Below, piece after piece: positions 48,641 to 58,384 of a DNA stretch of 64,000 nt. The DNA is from Methanocorpusculum sp. (GTDB lineage Archaea; Halobacteriota; Methanomicrobia; Methanomicrobiales; Methanocorpusculaceae). The stretch covers positions 1 to 64,000 of the forward strand of contig DALTWF010000003.1 in NCBI GenBank assembly GCA_029987235.1. Reading direction: 5' to 3'. Under the pieces are notes generated by a model. That model made no database searches. It was not told the DNA's origin and saw only the letters and a program-made list of their open reading frames with translations. The position numbers and the translations under genes were made by a program. The stretch's first letter is position 1. Each line of letters begins with the position of its first letter.

Positions 48641-50505
48641 CCGCAGAAACCGACGCAGGGTCAATAGTTATAAAAATAATCGCTGATACTTCAAAACTTG
48701 AGAAAGGAACCACATCTGCGAAAAAGGAGCTGCAGAAATTTAGTCAGGCAACTAAAGATGCCAGAACCAGCACCAACGGACTCCAGGAACAGATGGACCT
48801 GACCGGACAGGCAGCCACCGGTTCATCCCGCAGCATAGACACCCTCACTCAGGCAACCGAAGAAACAGCCGACGCAGCAGACACCGCTCAGATATCTCAG
48901 GAAGCGCTGGTCGCTGCACTTGCAAAGCTTGTCGACGAAGCAAGACAGGCAGGAACACAGACATCCAACGCAGGCGACCAGATAGAAAAAGCTGGCACGC
49001 AGGCAGAAAACACAGCCGGAAAAATGGACAAGATGAGAGGAGCTGCAAGAGAACTGAAAGCAGCCCTCGGCACAATCGGTCTGCTCGCAGTTTTGAAGAA
49101 AACAATTGATTATCTCGCCCAACTTGAAGATTCAAGCCGGAAAACATATCAAAACTTCGCCACGATGTCGCAAAACATCGAGAAAGCGACAACCAATTAT
49201 AACACATTCAACAGCGCCACCAGAAACCTTGTCGGGGAAGACGAAACACAGGAAGGAAATGCTGGTTATTATGTGAATAAGTATTTTGGATATGATACAT
49301 TCACGAAAGGGTCCGCAGGATATAACATAGGCCAGGCCGCAATTAATGCAGCACAGACAACCGGGGTCGACGTAGTAACCATCTTATCCAAAACCGCAGA
49401 AATAATGGACAAGTATAACCGTGAGAGAGGAACCGAGACACAAGTCCTCACGCAACTGCTGCAAATAGCAGACACCATGAACTCGCCGGACGCTTTCTCC
49501 GATTTGCTGACCGCATCCACCACTTATGACAAGTTATGGTATGGAGAGAAGGGAATCGGTTTATCATACGAACAGATGCTCGCCGTTTTTCAGGCTTGGG
49601 GGAAAGACTGGAAGAGTGCCACAGAGGAGTCTGCAGTATGGCAGAAGGAACTGCAGGACATGCAGAACCAGATCGCCGAAGCTGTAGAAACCCTGCCGGA
49701 GATAAGAGGAGATCTGGCAGACGCGCAAAAAGAGAGTGAAGCACTCCTCGCCGAAAGAAAGGATCTCATCGCCGAAAAAGAAAAACGAACTGCAGAAGGG
49801 AAAGACACCGCAAGCATCGTCAAAGAGATCGCAAAAATAGATGAAACCATCAAAGAATACGATTCTGAAATCAAAGACCTCAAACTGCAGATACAAGAGA
49901 TGGAGCTCACAGCCACCCAGAAGCCCGGAGACCTTCTCAAAGAACTGATAACTGATGCAGGAGTCCTGACCGATGCCGAACTGTACACAAAGTTAAATGT
50001 CAAAGATAAGGATGAGTTTATCGAGTCCATAGAAAACCTGAAGACAATCGATGTAGAGAACTTGCCGGAGGGAGTAGAGACCGCAGTCCTGACACAAACC
50101 AGCCTTCTGCAGGACATCGGGGGCTGGATGCAGGATATCAGCGGAACAATCAAGGCTGCATACTTCTCCCCGGAGAACATCCAGGCTTACAGAACCGAAA
50201 TATCATCGAAACTCGGCAATATTAACCCTTATGTGCAGGAAAAAACAAACCCCGCGGCAACCGTCGCAGCATACGGTCAACTTTTGCAGGAATATGAAGA
50301 TCTGACAAAATCCCGGGACTACGCATATAACGAAACAAAGTGGGCAGAACTGCTCGCAAAGGTTGACAGATACCTGACACCAGGAGACACCACCAACAAC
50401 ATCTCCGTTTACATCGAAACCCCGCAGCTTGACACCTACGCAGCACAGAAGACTGCAGAAGCAATCGCAGCACAACAGTCGAAAACCAAAGCAGGAGCAT
50501 ATTAA
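48637..50505 (+). CDS. Tape measure protein
   Basis: 622 residues, mostly helical. Long coiled coils occupy about 15-150 and 355-430 (EKEKRTAEGKDTASIVKEIA). A hydrophobic segment (about 142-160, LGTIGLLAVLKKTIDYLAQL) and a TAAQKTAEAIAAQQ-type end are also seen. Its size would suit a rather short tail. It follows the chaperone pair with an ATGA overlap, as tape measure genes do. Confidence 0.85.
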   Translation: MTAETDAGSIVIKIIADTSKLEKGTTSAKKELQKFSQATKDARTSTNGLQEQMDLTGQAATGSSRSIDTLTQATEETADAADTAQISQEALVAALAKLVDEARQAGTQTSNAGDQIEKAGTQAENTAGKMDKMRGAARELKAALGTIGLLAVLKKTIDYLAQLEDSSRKTYQNFATMSQNIEKATTNYNTFNSATRNLVGEDETQEGNAGYYVNKYFGYDTFTKGSAGYNIGQAAINAAQTTGVDVVTILSKTAEIMDKYNRERGTETQVLTQLLQIADTMNSPDAFSDLLTASTTYDKLWYGEKGIGLSYEQMLAVFQAWGKDWKSATEESAVWQKELQDMQNQIAEAVETLPEIRGDLADAQKESEALLAERKDLIAEKEKRTAEGKDTASIVKEIAKIDETIKEYDSEIKDLKLQIQEMELTATQKPGDLLKELITDAGVLTDAELYTKLNVKDKDEFIESIENLKTIDVENLPEGVETAVLTQTSLLQDIGGWMQDISGTIKAAYFSPENIQAYRTEISSKLGNINPYVQEKTNPAATVAAYGQLLQEYEDLTKSRDYAYNETKWAELLAKVDRYLTPGDTTNNISVYIETPQLDTYAAQKTAEAIAAQQSKTKAGAY

Positions 50506-52139
50506 TGACAATCAAAACACAAATCGCAGGGTCACCGCAGACCACCACACTGACTGCGTTCACCCTTGGCACCAGCACGACATTAAAAATAAGCAATGTC
50601 GCAGCCGTCCCGACACTGGGCAGCCCCAACAGTTCCACGAACTACATCACCATAGTGAATGGAACCGGACAGGACGCACCGTTTGCTACGCTTGAATACA
50701 CAGCAATCAACACCGCACAGCAACAGCTCACCATAAGCAGAGTCGTCGAGACAAACGCACAGAACGGATATGATTTCCCGACAGGATCAACCGCATTCAG
50801 ACCATACTGCGCCGCAGACTGCAGCGACATCGCCGCAGAAATCGCCGCAAAAGTGGCGGGAGTACAGAACGGAAACGGAGACAGCCTCGTCTCAGGAGGC
50901 ACAGCCACCATCCCGACCGCAACAAACAACACGCTCGGCATGGTAAAGATTGGGTCCGGCATAAACATAAACAACGGAGAAATCTCCGTCACAGGAAGCT
51001 CGACGCAGATATATGCTTTCACCATCGGAAGCGGGGCAAGCACCGACGCCATCACATACTCCGAAGCAGCAGCCAACCTTACCGAAGCGCAGCGCCGGGC
51101 CGTAGTAAGGTCACTCGCACATCACGCAATAGTAAACAACGGTCAAATCGTAAACTGGCTTTATAACGATAACCTCGGATATACAGCCACAGATTACACA
51201 GGAACCGTCAGCACCGGGAACGCAAGCGACCTCACAGGCGCCGCAGGAGACGTTATGCTGCTCTACGAACCAATCTGGTGGACAGTTAGCCATGTGAACG
51301 ACGGAAACACCACAATCCGCTTCTCTACGTACAAGTTCAGTCCGGACGCAGTGACCGCACATCAGTATGGAACCACAATATGCAGCTGGCTCGGCCTCGG
51401 TGTTTTTGAAGGGATAATCTCAAGCAGCGCCCTGCGTTCAATGAACTCATCAGCGAAACCAACCGCCAGCATCACCAACGACGCAGCATATACTGCCGCA
51501 GTATATGGAAGGACAAACGGACACTATAACCAGATGCTCCCGATGACCTGGACGCTCTACGCAATCCTGCTTTTATTCGAAGGAGGAGACAGAAACACCC
51601 AGGCAAAGTGGGGTGCAGGATATACAAAGAGCACAAACACCGCAAGCACCAACGTCAACTCCGACTGGTCCGCAGCAGCACCCTGGTGCCATGCGACACC
51701 GTACACCGACGGAGTCCACGGAGTCACCGCAGGAGGCATCCAAAATATGTGGGGCAACGTCTGGATATTTTTAGGAGAGTTCTGGAAAGGAACCAACAAC
51801 GTCGCACACTTCACCATCACCGGAGGAAGCGACCACGCCATGATTTCAACATCCCCGGCATACAGCGGAAGCTGCCAGATGACAGGGGTTAGCGCCGCAT
51901 ACATCAAAGACATAATCGGAAGCGACACAGTCCCGTTCTTACCCAGAACAACAGGAGCAGCCGAAACAACATACTGGGCAGACTACTGTTACTCCAACAC
52001 GACACAGTCAAACTGCGGTATCGTCGGCGGCTACTGGAATTATGCCGCGCTTGCGGGCTTGTTCCTTGTGCATGTGTATTACGCGCTCGACCATTCCAAT
52101 GCGGATCTCGGCGCGCGCCTCCAGATATTGATCGAATAA
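50505..52139 (+). CDS. Tail-fibre protein, DGR target with C-type-lectin-like end
   Basis: 544 residues. Residues 1-180 are beta-rich with a TLGMVKIGSGININNGEISV segment common in tail fibres. The C-terminal 150-200 residues form a C-type-lectin/FGE-like fold ending GGYWNYAALAGLFLVHVYYA, then HSNADLGARL. Residues about 503-538 are the variable repeat of a diversity-generating retroelement whose template lies 60 bases downstream. It is probably the receptor-binding protein. It starts on the last base of the tape measure stop codon. Confidence 0.9.
   Translation: MTIKTQIAGSPQTTTLTAFTLGTSTTLKISNVAAVPTLGSPNSSTNYITIVNGTGQDAPFATLEYTAINTAQQQLTISRVVETNAQNGYDFPTGSTAFRPYCAADCSDIAAEIAAKVAGVQNGNGDSLVSGGTATIPTATNNTLGMVKIGSGININNGEISVTGSSTQIYAFTIGSGASTDAITYSEAAANLTEAQRRAVVRSLAHHAIVNNGQIVNWLYNDNLGYTATDYTGTVSTGNASDLTGAAGDVMLLYEPIWWTVSHVNDGNTTIRFSTYKFSPDAVTAHQYGTTICSWLGLGVFEGIISSSALRSMNSSAKPTASITNDAAYTAAVYGRTNGHYNQMLPMTWTLYAILLLFEGGDRNTQAKWGAGYTKSTNTASTNVNSDWSAAAPWCHATPYTDGVHGVTAGGIQNMWGNVWIFLGEFWKGTNNVAHFTITGGSDHAMISTSPAYSGSCQMTGVSAAYIKDIIGSDTVPFLPRTTGAAETTYWADYCYSNTTQSNCGIVGGYWNYAALAGLFLVHVYYALDHSNADLGARLQILIE
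52013..52119 (+). repeat. DGR variable repeat (VR)
   Basis: 107 bases aligned without gaps to the template repeat at +164. Of 17 mismatches, 14 fall on adenines of the template (changed to C, T or G); the others are two G changes in one codon and one G-to-A. It ends in the GC-only cggcgcgcgcc, the usual initiation-of-mutagenic-homology element. Confidence 0.95.
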
Positions 52140-52157
52140 CAGACACCCCTTTTTTAC

Positions 52158-52322
52158 GGGGGGCATTTTGATATTCAAGCAGTATCGTCGGCGGCTACTG
52201 GAATTATGCCGCGGGTGCGGGCTTGTTCAATGTGAATGTGAATAACACGCTCAGCAATTCCAATACGAATATCGGCGCGCGCCAGCAAAGGATCTAAAAA
52301 TCAAAATGCGCAAATGCCCCCC
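52158..52322. repeat. 11-bp inverted repeat bracketing the template repeat
   Basis: ggggggcattt (52,158-52,168) pairs with aaatgcccccc (52,312-52,322), and cattttga (52,164-52,171) can also pair with tcaaaatg (52,301-52,308). An RNA from this segment would close into a stem with the template in its loop. cccc (52,146-52,149) offers a competing hairpin that may end the target gene transcript. Confidence 0.65.
52177..52283 (+). repeat. DGR template repeat (TR)
   Basis: Non-coding copy of the VR between the target and the reverse transcriptase. Read in the VR frame it would give SSIVGGYWNYAAGAGLF, then many AAT/AAC codons (Asn), the usual sign of a template built for adenine mutagenesis. It ends in the same cggcgcgcgcc block, after which VR and TR diverge. 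Confidence 0.95.
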
Positions 52323-52391
52323 TGCCCCTTGGCAAAAATACGACCAAAAAAAACAGGGAGCAACCAAAGCTCCCCAATCCTTTGGAGAATT

Positions 52392-53498
52392 ATGGACGAC
52401 AAAACAGAACTATATAAACAGGTAATCACGACCGACAACGTCGCGAATTACGGCACAGCTTTTATGGCGCACGTAAACGCAAAACGAGGCAAAAGAAGTT
52501 ACACACAAGTGCAGGAGTTCGAAGAAAACCTGCGAGACAACCTGCACGAACTCATCGACGAAATACAGGCCGGAACTTACCGGACAGGAGATTACATCGT
52601 CGAGACCATAAACGATGGAAAGAAACCCCGAATAATAGCAAAGGTGCCGTATAAAGATAGAGTAGTTCAATGGATGCTCGCGATTTGGTACCAACCCTAT
52701 TACCTCGAGCTTTTGTCCGACAACACACACGCAGCCATCCCCGGGAGAGGAATTCACTCCGCGCTCCGACAGGCAGAAGACTACATCCGCAAGGACGGAA
52801 ACACCTGGGTGCTCAAACTCGACATAAGAAAATACTTCCCCCACATACACAGAGCGACCCTGCTCGAAATGATAAGGGAGGATATAGAGGACGATAATCT
52901 TTTTGAAGTAATCAAGAATATAATCCTCGACGCCCCGGACAGCATAGTCGACGACGAAGGAACCGCAGCGCAAGACGGCATCCCGATAAGTAATTACTGG
53001 AGCCAGTTTATGGCCAACCGCTATATGGTCGAGTTCACACGCTGGATGGAGACCAACGGTTACACGTTCTGCCAGTACATGGACGACATAGTCGTTTTTT
53101 CCAAAGATAAAGAACAGCTCAGGCGCGCTAAATTTGAGATAGAGTGGTATATGGAACGGAATTTATCTTTGTCACTAAAGGCAAACTGGCAAATATTCAG
53201 ACCCGCAGACCGCGGTCTGGATTTCGTAGGATATCGGATATTCCCGGACAAAACAATCATAAGGAAAGACATTTACCTCAAGATGACCCGCTCACTCCGG
53301 GCAATAGCCAAGAAGATATCGGCAGAAAAGACAAAGGAGCTCACAGAGTCGCAGCGCTGCACCGTAATGTCGTATCTGGGCTGGGTTTGCCATTGTACAT
53401 CGGAAACAAGGCGATTTATATATTTTAAGTACTTCGCCCCGATATTAAGCCAAACACACACACCACTTTCACACAAGTTAACAGAGTACTTCAAATGA
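52392..53498 (+). CDS. DGR reverse transcriptase
   Basis: 368 residues from the ATG at 52,392, five bases after a ggag site; a longer frame upstream would start inside the TR flank. Reverse transcriptase motifs are in order: RIIAKVPYKDRVVQWML, VLKLDIRKYFPHI (first catalytic Asp), IPISNYWSQFMANRYM (the SQ motif special to DGR enzymes) and FCQYMDDIVVFS (YMDD). It copies the TR RNA with errors at adenines and feeds the VR. A ggagc/gctcc hairpin lies just upstream. No Avd-like accessory gene was recognised. Confidence 0.95.
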   Translation: MDDKTELYKQVITTDNVANYGTAFMAHVNAKRGKRSYTQVQEFEENLRDNLHELIDEIQAGTYRTGDYIVETINDGKKPRIIAKVPYKDRVVQWMLAIWYQPYYLELLSDNTHAAIPGRGIHSALRQAEDYIRKDGNTWVLKLDIRKYFPHIHRATLLEMIREDIEDDNLFEVIKNIILDAPDSIVDDEGTAAQDGIPISNYWSQFMANRYMVEFTRWMETNGYTFCQYMDDIVVFSKDKEQLRRAKFEIEWYMERNLSLSLKANWQIFRPADRGLDFVGYRIFPDKTIIRKDIYLKMTRSLRAIAKKISAEKTKELTESQRCTVMSYLGWVCHCTSETRRFIYFKYFAPILSQTHTPLSHKLTEYFK

Positions 53499-53770
53499 AG
53501 CAATACATGAATGTATCATACGGAGGATGCGAACCCGCATCCATCGAATATGCCACCGACGCGACAATCGTCAACACCGGCATATATTCAAGAACAGAAC
53601 AGGACGAACACGGAGAAGAACAAACCATCTGGTATGTTACGACCCAGTACATTTACTCCCCGCAGGAATACGAACAAATCTATGCCGCAGCGCTCAAACA
53701 GGCGCAGGCAGACACAGACGACCTTCTCATCGACTTAGACAGCAGACTCAGTGAACTGGAGGGAGCATAA
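53495..53770 (+). CDS. Hypothetical protein after the reverse transcriptase, 91 aa
   Basis: Polar protein with a Tyr-rich middle (TIWYVTTQYIYSPQEYEQIY) and an acidic helical end (ADTDDLLIDLDSRLSELEGA). Not similar to Avd, which is a basic four-helix bundle. Overlaps neighbours by 4 and 1 bases. It may be a tail or fibre-associated protein. Confidence 0.55.
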   Translation: MKQYMNVSYGGCEPASIEYATDATIVNTGIYSRTEQDEHGEEQTIWYVTTQYIYSPQEYEQIYAAALKQAQADTDDLLIDLDSRLSELEGA

Positions 53771-53922
53771 TGGCAACACTCTGGGGCAAGAAATACGCAG
53801 CAAAGGTCCATGACGGCACGCTTGCATGGCCGGAGGAAGTCCCCGAAAAAAGACGCTGGGAAACATATAATGCATACGTCGAACTGGGATATAAACCAGA
53901 TATTGAACCGCCAGAGGAATAA
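53770..53922 (+). CDS. Hypothetical protein, 50 aa
   Basis: MATLWGKKYAAKVHDGTLAW, then an acidic Pro-rich end (YKPDIEPPEE). The ATG shares its first base with the previous stop. Small Trp-containing proteins are common next to phage tail genes; no family recognised. Confidence 0.5.
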   Translation: MATLWGKKYAAKVHDGTLAWPEEVPEKRRWETYNAYVELGYKPDIEPPEE

Positions 53923-53950
53923 ACCCCCCATTTTTTAAGGAGGAACATAC

Positions 53951-55759
53951 GTGCTTTATTCACTAAACAAAAGCCAGCTGAACCGGACAAATGCCCCGCA
54001 GCAGGGACTTATCATCACAGAACCTGAGCTGACAGACCTTCTGATAAATACAGACTACGAATTCTCCGCAGAAGGAGCTGCAGAAGGACAGACTTATACA
54101 TGGACTATTGGCGGTCAGACATACACTGGACAGACCGTCACCGTTCGAACACCGACAACTCCGGGAACGCTCGCGGTTTCAGTAACAGATGGGCAGACAA
54201 CCGCTGAGAAAGAATATTCTGTCCACCAGCCTGGAACCATAACTGCCGTCACACTGGATGCCAGCCACGGAGAAGACGGAGCGGTCACCAGAACCATCTC
54301 CGCGACGATTTCTGCGACATACCAATACATCGCACAATGGAAGCAGAGCAACGACGCTGGGCAAACCTGGCAGACCGTAGGAGCCACAACAAACACTGCA
54401 ACCTGGACAGGACAGGTTACCATTTCAACCGCATCAACGCTCTTCAAAGTATCCATAATCGGCGCAGGGATAACAGTCGACGCAGCCACTCATGCTGAGT
54501 ATTTGGCAGACCCGAAGTTCATCACGCAGCCGACAGTGACCCCGCAATCCGTGACGCTCGGAAACTCCATAAACTGCTCAGTCGCAGCCGCCAAATATAC
54601 CCAAAGTTATTCATGGAAAGTCAAAGCGAATGAAGGAGACTGGGTCGAGTTTTCAACAAACCTGACCGCAACATACACTCCCCAGACCGCAGGAACGTAT
54701 CTGTTCAAGGTTGTGCTGACCGGAGCTCAAGGGACAACCCCTGCAGAAAGTAACATCACGACCACCACCGCAGGAGCTGCGCCGAGCATAACAATCACTG
54801 CACCGACAGAGGCAGAGTTCTCCGAAGGTTCAACAATCACGTTTGCATGCAGCACGACCGGCGCAGAAGGAGCAACAGTCTCCTGGAACTTCGGAGACGG
54901 AACAACCGGGACAGGTACCACAATCGCCCATACATACGCAGCTGGAGTGAGCGGGAGAAAGACCATCACCGCCACGGTCTCAAACTCGTATGGAACCGCA
55001 AGCGACACGAAAGACATCGCACTCACCTCACCCTCATGGGTTTGGATAACAGAATCCGGGACGCAGTATTCACTCAGCGACAGAACCAGGTTTATTGTTT
55101 TAGAAGACGGAATCGACGGCTTCTCAAACAGCACGACAGAGCTCACGCTGAACGCAAACCCATCCGGCAGAGGAGAGACAATCACAAACGCAACGGTCAA
55201 GGCCAGGGACTGTGGCTTCGACATACTGATAATAGGAGCCAACAGAGAGGACATCATGCAGAAACGCCGCCTGCTTTTGGATATTTTCAATGCACCGGGA
55301 ACGCTGCAAATCAAGCAGGGAGGGCAGACATATTTCCTGCACTGCCGGACCGCAAGAGGATATCCTGCCATAAGAGACGGCACAAGACCTGACAACCATG
55401 CACGCGCCAAGGTCGCATCCGTTCGGTTCACCGCTGCAGACCCGTATTTTTATGGGCCTGAAGTGTCAGCCACCGCAGGAACCATCCAGGTCGAAGGAGA
55501 TGCGCCAGCACCCTGCACAATAGTGACCAGCAGCACGACTGCGAGCTGCACGGCTGGAGGAGTAACGAAGAGCATCACCTCGACAGAGACCGGAATCACC
55601 GTCGCGGTTTCTGACACAGATATCACCGCAACAAAGAACGGAGCCAACAAGATACCGACTTTCACATATAGCAGCAAGTTCTGGATGCTGGAGCCTGGAA
55701 CCAACACGGTCGCAGGAGTAAGCTCGGTCACGTACAAACCCAGATGGAGCTCTATATGA
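53951..55759 (+). CDS. Distal tail-like protein with PKD/Ig-like domains
   Basis: 602 residues from a GTG 7 bases after an aaggagg site. The first 350 residues are several Ig/PKD-type beta domains (a PKD core reads VSWNFGDGTTGTGTTIAHTY). The C-terminal 250 residues resemble siphovirus distal tail proteins (DIT-like): ITNATVKARDCGFDILIIGA, KRRLLLDIFNAPGTLQIKQG, VASVRFTAADPYFYGPE and a final VSSVTYKPRWSSI. It would form the ring at the tail end, with Ig-like extensions. Confidence 0.75.
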   Translation: MLYSLNKSQLNRTNAPQQGLIITEPELTDLLINTDYEFSAEGAAEGQTYTWTIGGQTYTGQTVTVRTPTTPGTLAVSVTDGQTTAEKEYSVHQPGTITAVTLDASHGEDGAVTRTISATISATYQYIAQWKQSNDAGQTWQTVGATTNTATWTGQVTISTASTLFKVSIIGAGITVDAATHAEYLADPKFITQPTVTPQSVTLGNSINCSVAAAKYTQSYSWKVKANEGDWVEFSTNLTATYTPQTAGTYLFKVVLTGAQGTTPAESNITTTTAGAAPSITITAPTEAEFSEGSTITFACSTTGAEGATVSWNFGDGTTGTGTTIAHTYAAGVSGRKTITATVSNSYGTASDTKDIALTSPSWVWITESGTQYSLSDRTRFIVLEDGIDGFSNSTTELTLNANPSGRGETITNATVKARDCGFDILIIGANREDIMQKRRLLLDIFNAPGTLQIKQGGQTYFLHCRTARGYPAIRDGTRPDNHARAKVASVRFTAADPYFYGPEVSATAGTIQVEGDAPAPCTIVTSSTTASCTAGGVTKSITSTETGITVAVSDTDITATKNGANKIPTFTYSSKFWMLEPGTNTVAGVSSVTYKPRWSSI

Positions 55760-58338
55760 CCCTGACAATCACCTCCCCTTATACGGACAACGGTTATAAA
55801 ACACAATACCCACACAGCCCGAAATTCCTGGTCGACTATTCAAACGTGATAACAACAGATATTTATAAGGTAAGGATTGTCCGCATAAATAGTGATTTCA
55901 CGGAGACCATCATCACAACGGTCAGCTTTAACCCGGACAGCACGAACCACCAGACGATAGACTCAGGGATATGGATAACCACCGGGTCGACGATATACAA
56001 CGGGGACGCATACAGATATATTGTGCGGTACTTAGATTATGACTACCAAATAATATCAGCAGAGACCGCTGACTGGTTCGAGGTAAGGGGGAAAGCCGGA
56101 GCGACCACAAACGACCCAGTCACGGCATACACGCCAGAAGCAACATACATGATGCTGAACGAACACACGATTCAGGTGACCGTCAGCGAGAACCACACCA
56201 GCAGCAGCCCTGGGACGTTCCTGGAAAGCATGGACGGAACCCCGCAGATCGTGCTGCAGTATTCCTATTCAGGAAAGGCACAATCAAGCAGTGGGATCAT
56301 CGACAAACAGAGCTCATCCTATATCGAAATACGCCAGGCAACCTCCGAGACAATAGGGCAGATGCACAGAACCTGGGTCCTTGTTTTCAAACAGGCCGGG
56401 ACATACACCCTCACCCCGCGTGCGACATACTGTACCAGCGCCACCCAATCTGATATATACACCAGCACCAGAACTGGGTCGTTACTTCAGATAAAGGTAT
56501 ATGGGCCATCGAAGCCACTCCTCAAGATAGACCACGTCACCGCAGCGGATGGAACTCACACCACTGGAGACACGACAAACTCAGGGGCCGCACCATTCCA
56601 GGTTCAGTTTATAGACAAATCGCTGGACAGCACCATCGGGGATCCATACCAGATCCCGCAACAGAACATCGTCGTCGAATTCGGAGACCCGGACTCAAAA
56701 ACGAACATCCTGCAAATAAACAACCCAGGGGCAACAGCAATCACCATCCCGACCTCAAGTCTACTGCATTCATACCCTGATTACAGGAGCAGGGGTTGCA
56801 GCATCACGGTCACGGATAAGAACGGAGGAATCACCTCCGGCCGCGTAATATTTGCACCGGACGCAACGCCAAGGGTTATCTCCGGAAGCCCGCCAAAACT
56901 GAACAACACCCCGCCCGGGACCACCGTCAGACCAGGAGAGCAACCCGCGCTGGTGACAGGTCAGGCCTGGGTCGCAGGAGACCCGGAGCCGACCGTGACA
57001 TGGAAATATACCCTCGGGTCAAGCTCGTATTATACGGGAGAAAAGGAAGGAACCACGGCAGAGTTGTCCCTTTTAGCATCCGGATCATACACCATAACAT
57101 GTGAGATCAAAAACAACGCAGGCACCATTATAAACACATACTCATGGGCCGTAGTAGTCGACGCAGCCGCAACCAGGGCAGACACCCCGATCACCGGAAT
57201 AAATGATTTTGAAGTATGGATTTTCAACACCAACGGAGACAGGGTCGGCATCCTTGACCCAGCGACCCGCGCGGAGTATATAGACCGGTATGATCATGAA
57301 AAATACTGCGAATTTCAAATCCCGATAAATAGCCGGCACGCTCAATATTTGAGACGCGGAGCGCTCCTGGCTTTTGGATACCAGGGAAAGGCCCGGCTGA
57401 TGATAGTAAACGAATACATCGAAGACACCGACGGAGGCACCCTGACAATCGGAGCCGTCGACGCGGCCGGATCCCTATTCGAAGGCAGAGTCGCAATAAT
57501 AGCCACCAGTAACAGCTCGGATGCCGGATATGATACCCAGAAATGCAGCGGAGAGGCCCTCATGCGCTACTATGCTCAGGCAAACTTGAAGGACCCAGGA
57601 CAGGCCACGAATTACCGGGCCGCGCCAGGTTTCAAAGTAATCGGCACGAACCAGGACCGGCCGGTCGGAGCAGACCCGGTCGTCTATTCGGCACGGTTTG
57701 AGACCACGGCAGAAATAATGGACGACCTCTGCAGCGCCAGCGGACTCGGCTGGGACATAACCATGCAGACCCCCGCAGCAGGAGAACCGAAGCTCGTCGT
57801 CGGCTGGAAAGTAATCCAGGGAGTGGACCGGACCATCGGAAACACCGCAGGAAACAGACCGGTTTATTTCACGGAAGACAACTGCACCGCGAAGGTCGGG
57901 CCATACTCGGAGTATTTAGGGCCAACGGTTGCAATCACCGCAGGAGAAGGAGCAGGAAGCTCGCGGGAATACTTGCGCTTTGGAGCGCCGACGGTTTCCG
58001 GGTTTGCCAGACGGGAGATCTTCGTCGATGCCAGCGATTGCAACGGAAGCACGGAGATGGAGCAGAAAGCCTTGTCTGAAATAGAAAGCGAAAAGGAACA
58101 GAGCATCACAATCGAGCCAACAGGGCGGCTTTATTCCTTTGGCACGGATTACACCACCGGAGACTTTGTCACGGTAAAAACAAAGAGCGGCCTGGACGTA
58201 AATCTGCAAATAAACCAAGCAACGGCCACGAAGGACAGCAGCGGAATCCACATCACACTGCAGCTTGGCACGGACCGCAGGAACCAGCAGACCCTCATGC
58301 GGAGGATCAGACTGGCCAACACATACGCCAAGAAATAA
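55756..58338 (+). CDS. Tail tip protein (Gp37-like) with PKD/Ig-like N-terminus
   Basis: 860 residues from the ATG at 55,756 overlapping the previous stop. The N-terminal 480 residues are a series of beta domains including PKD-like repeats. The C-terminal 380 residues (DFEVWIFNTNGDRVGILDPA, LRRGALLAFGYQGKARLMIV, ENCTAKVG region, LTIGAVDAAGSLFEGRVAII and the basic end RRNQQTLMRRIRLANTYAKK) match the siphovirus ReqiPepy6 Gp37-like tail proteins. It is probably the tail hub or tip. Confidence 0.8.
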   Translation: MTLTITSPYTDNGYKTQYPHSPKFLVDYSNVITTDIYKVRIVRINSDFTETIITTVSFNPDSTNHQTIDSGIWITTGSTIYNGDAYRYIVRYLDYDYQIISAETADWFEVRGKAGATTNDPVTAYTPEATYMMLNEHTIQVTVSENHTSSSPGTFLESMDGTPQIVLQYSYSGKAQSSSGIIDKQSSSYIEIRQATSETIGQMHRTWVLVFKQAGTYTLTPRATYCTSATQSDIYTSTRTGSLLQIKVYGPSKPLLKIDHVTAADGTHTTGDTTNSGAAPFQVQFIDKSLDSTIGDPYQIPQQNIVVEFGDPDSKTNILQINNPGATAITIPTSSLLHSYPDYRSRGCSITVTDKNGGITSGRVIFAPDATPRVISGSPPKLNNTPPGTTVRPGEQPALVTGQAWVAGDPEPTVTWKYTLGSSSYYTGEKEGTTAELSLLASGSYTITCEIKNNAGTIINTYSWAVVVDAAATRADTPITGINDFEVWIFNTNGDRVGILDPATRAEYIDRYDHEKYCEFQIPINSRHAQYLRRGALLAFGYQGKARLMIVNEYIEDTDGGTLTIGAVDAAGSLFEGRVAIIATSNSSDAGYDTQKCSGEALMRYYAQANLKDPGQATNYRAAPGFKVIGTNQDRPVGADPVVYSARFETTAEIMDDLCSASGLGWDITMQTPAAGEPKLVVGWKVIQGVDRTIGNTAGNRPVYFTEDNCTAKVGPYSEYLGPTVAITAGEGAGSSREYLRFGAPTVSGFARREIFVDASDCNGSTEMEQKALSEIESEKEQSITIEPTGRLYSFGTDYTTGDFVTVKTKSGLDVNLQINQATATKDSSGIHITLQLGTDRRNQQTLMRRIRLANTYAKK

Positions 58339-58384
58339 CCTGCAGACGGAGAGGGAAACCACTCCGATTTTTTAAAACAGAAAG

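Noticed and set aside
52314..52391. Longer start for the reverse transcriptase
   Set aside because: It would start inside the inverted repeat flanking the template; the ATG at 52,392 has a ribosome site and normal length.
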